NCBI RefSeq assembly: GCF_002864045.1
Contig: NZ_PJPV01000089.1
Span: 1 to 64,000 of the forward strand
From: Endozoicomonas acroporae
GTDB lineage: Bacteria > Pseudomonadota > Gammaproteobacteria > Pseudomonadales > Endozoicomonadaceae
Direction of reading: 5' to 3'
Length of the DNA stretch: 64,000 nucleotides
Shown: piece by piece, positions 63,947-64,000 of the stretch
Layout: each line of letters starts with the position of its first letter
Position numbering within the stretch: the stretch's first letter is position 1
Notes under the pieces: generated by a model
What the model was told of the DNA's origin: nothing
Database searches by the model: none
Seen by the model: only the letters and a program-made list of their open reading frames with translations
Position numbers and translations under genes: made by a program

Positions 63947-64000
63947 GAAAAACTCACCGCATGAGCAGCCAGTGATGGTGGGACTTTCCAGATCTTTCAT

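Overview
The window looks like a piece of chromosome from a marine, host-associated gammaproteobacterium, most likely Endozoicomonas or a close relative. This is inferred from gene content, not from a database search. The housekeeping genes resemble those of E. coli and its relatives (RsmC, TrmN6, DusC, MnmC, GuaC, Udk, PflAB, MgsA, MenDHBCE). They sit among many non-autonomous palindromic repeats, several orphan secretion- or effector-like ORFs, a lipase with its foldase, and a giant autotransporter.

Layout. Bases 1-7500 are a decayed accessory island: a partial type I restriction specificity gene, a HipA-like kinase gene with an internal deletion beside an intact HIRAN protein, an AbiC-like gene split by a 165-bp palindrome, a phosphatase remnant, a CI-like repressor and a frameshifted ISKra4-type insertion sequence. 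The island abuts the 3' end of a tRNA-Arg(CCT) gene, a classic integration site. Bases 7700-18500 hold a FlgM-like protein, an acidic orphan protein, an ABC exporter pair, an OmpA/TSP3 lipoprotein, an EamA transporter, two RNA methyltransferases, YciA, Udk and GuaC. Bases 18700-28000 are fermentative: a Cys-rich protein, pflA, pflB with a perfect FNR box, mgsA and the oadGAB sodium pump. Bases 28300-43500 hold dusC, an effector-like orphan, mnmC, msrA, an M23 peptidase, hemG, a gsiABCD-type peptide/glutathione importer and alaE. Bases 43700-54500 hold thiM-ubiT, an ISAs1 scar, lipase plus foldase and the 1892-residue autotransporter. Bases 54900-64000 hold ubiU-ubiV with a perfect FNR box, thpR and menD-menH-menB-menC-menE.

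How the genes work together. Much of the window fits life with little oxygen. Pyruvate formate-lyase and oxaloacetate decarboxylase support fermentation. UbiT, UbiU and UbiV make ubiquinone without O2. The Men enzymes make menaquinone, which the HemG-type protoporphyrinogen oxidase can use as electron acceptor. Perfect TTGAT-N4-ATCAA palindromes stand upstream of both pflB and ubiUV, suggesting shared FNR/Anr control.

Repeats. At least five families of short non-coding palindromic elements are scattered here: A (about 165 bp), B (161 bp, one copy), C (CACGGAG/CACAAAG type), D (about 185-205 bp, TTCGACTCCGCTCAGG core) and E (about 60 bp). They sit tight against gene ends, several contribute stop codons, one breaks a defence gene, and one lies inside the gsi operon. 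No CRISPR array and no rRNA gene were seen. No single intact, clearly novel multi-gene system was found. The best leads are the Cys-rich GDC-tail protein behind pflA, the repeat families at stop codons, the HipA-like/HIRAN module, and the modular autotransporter.
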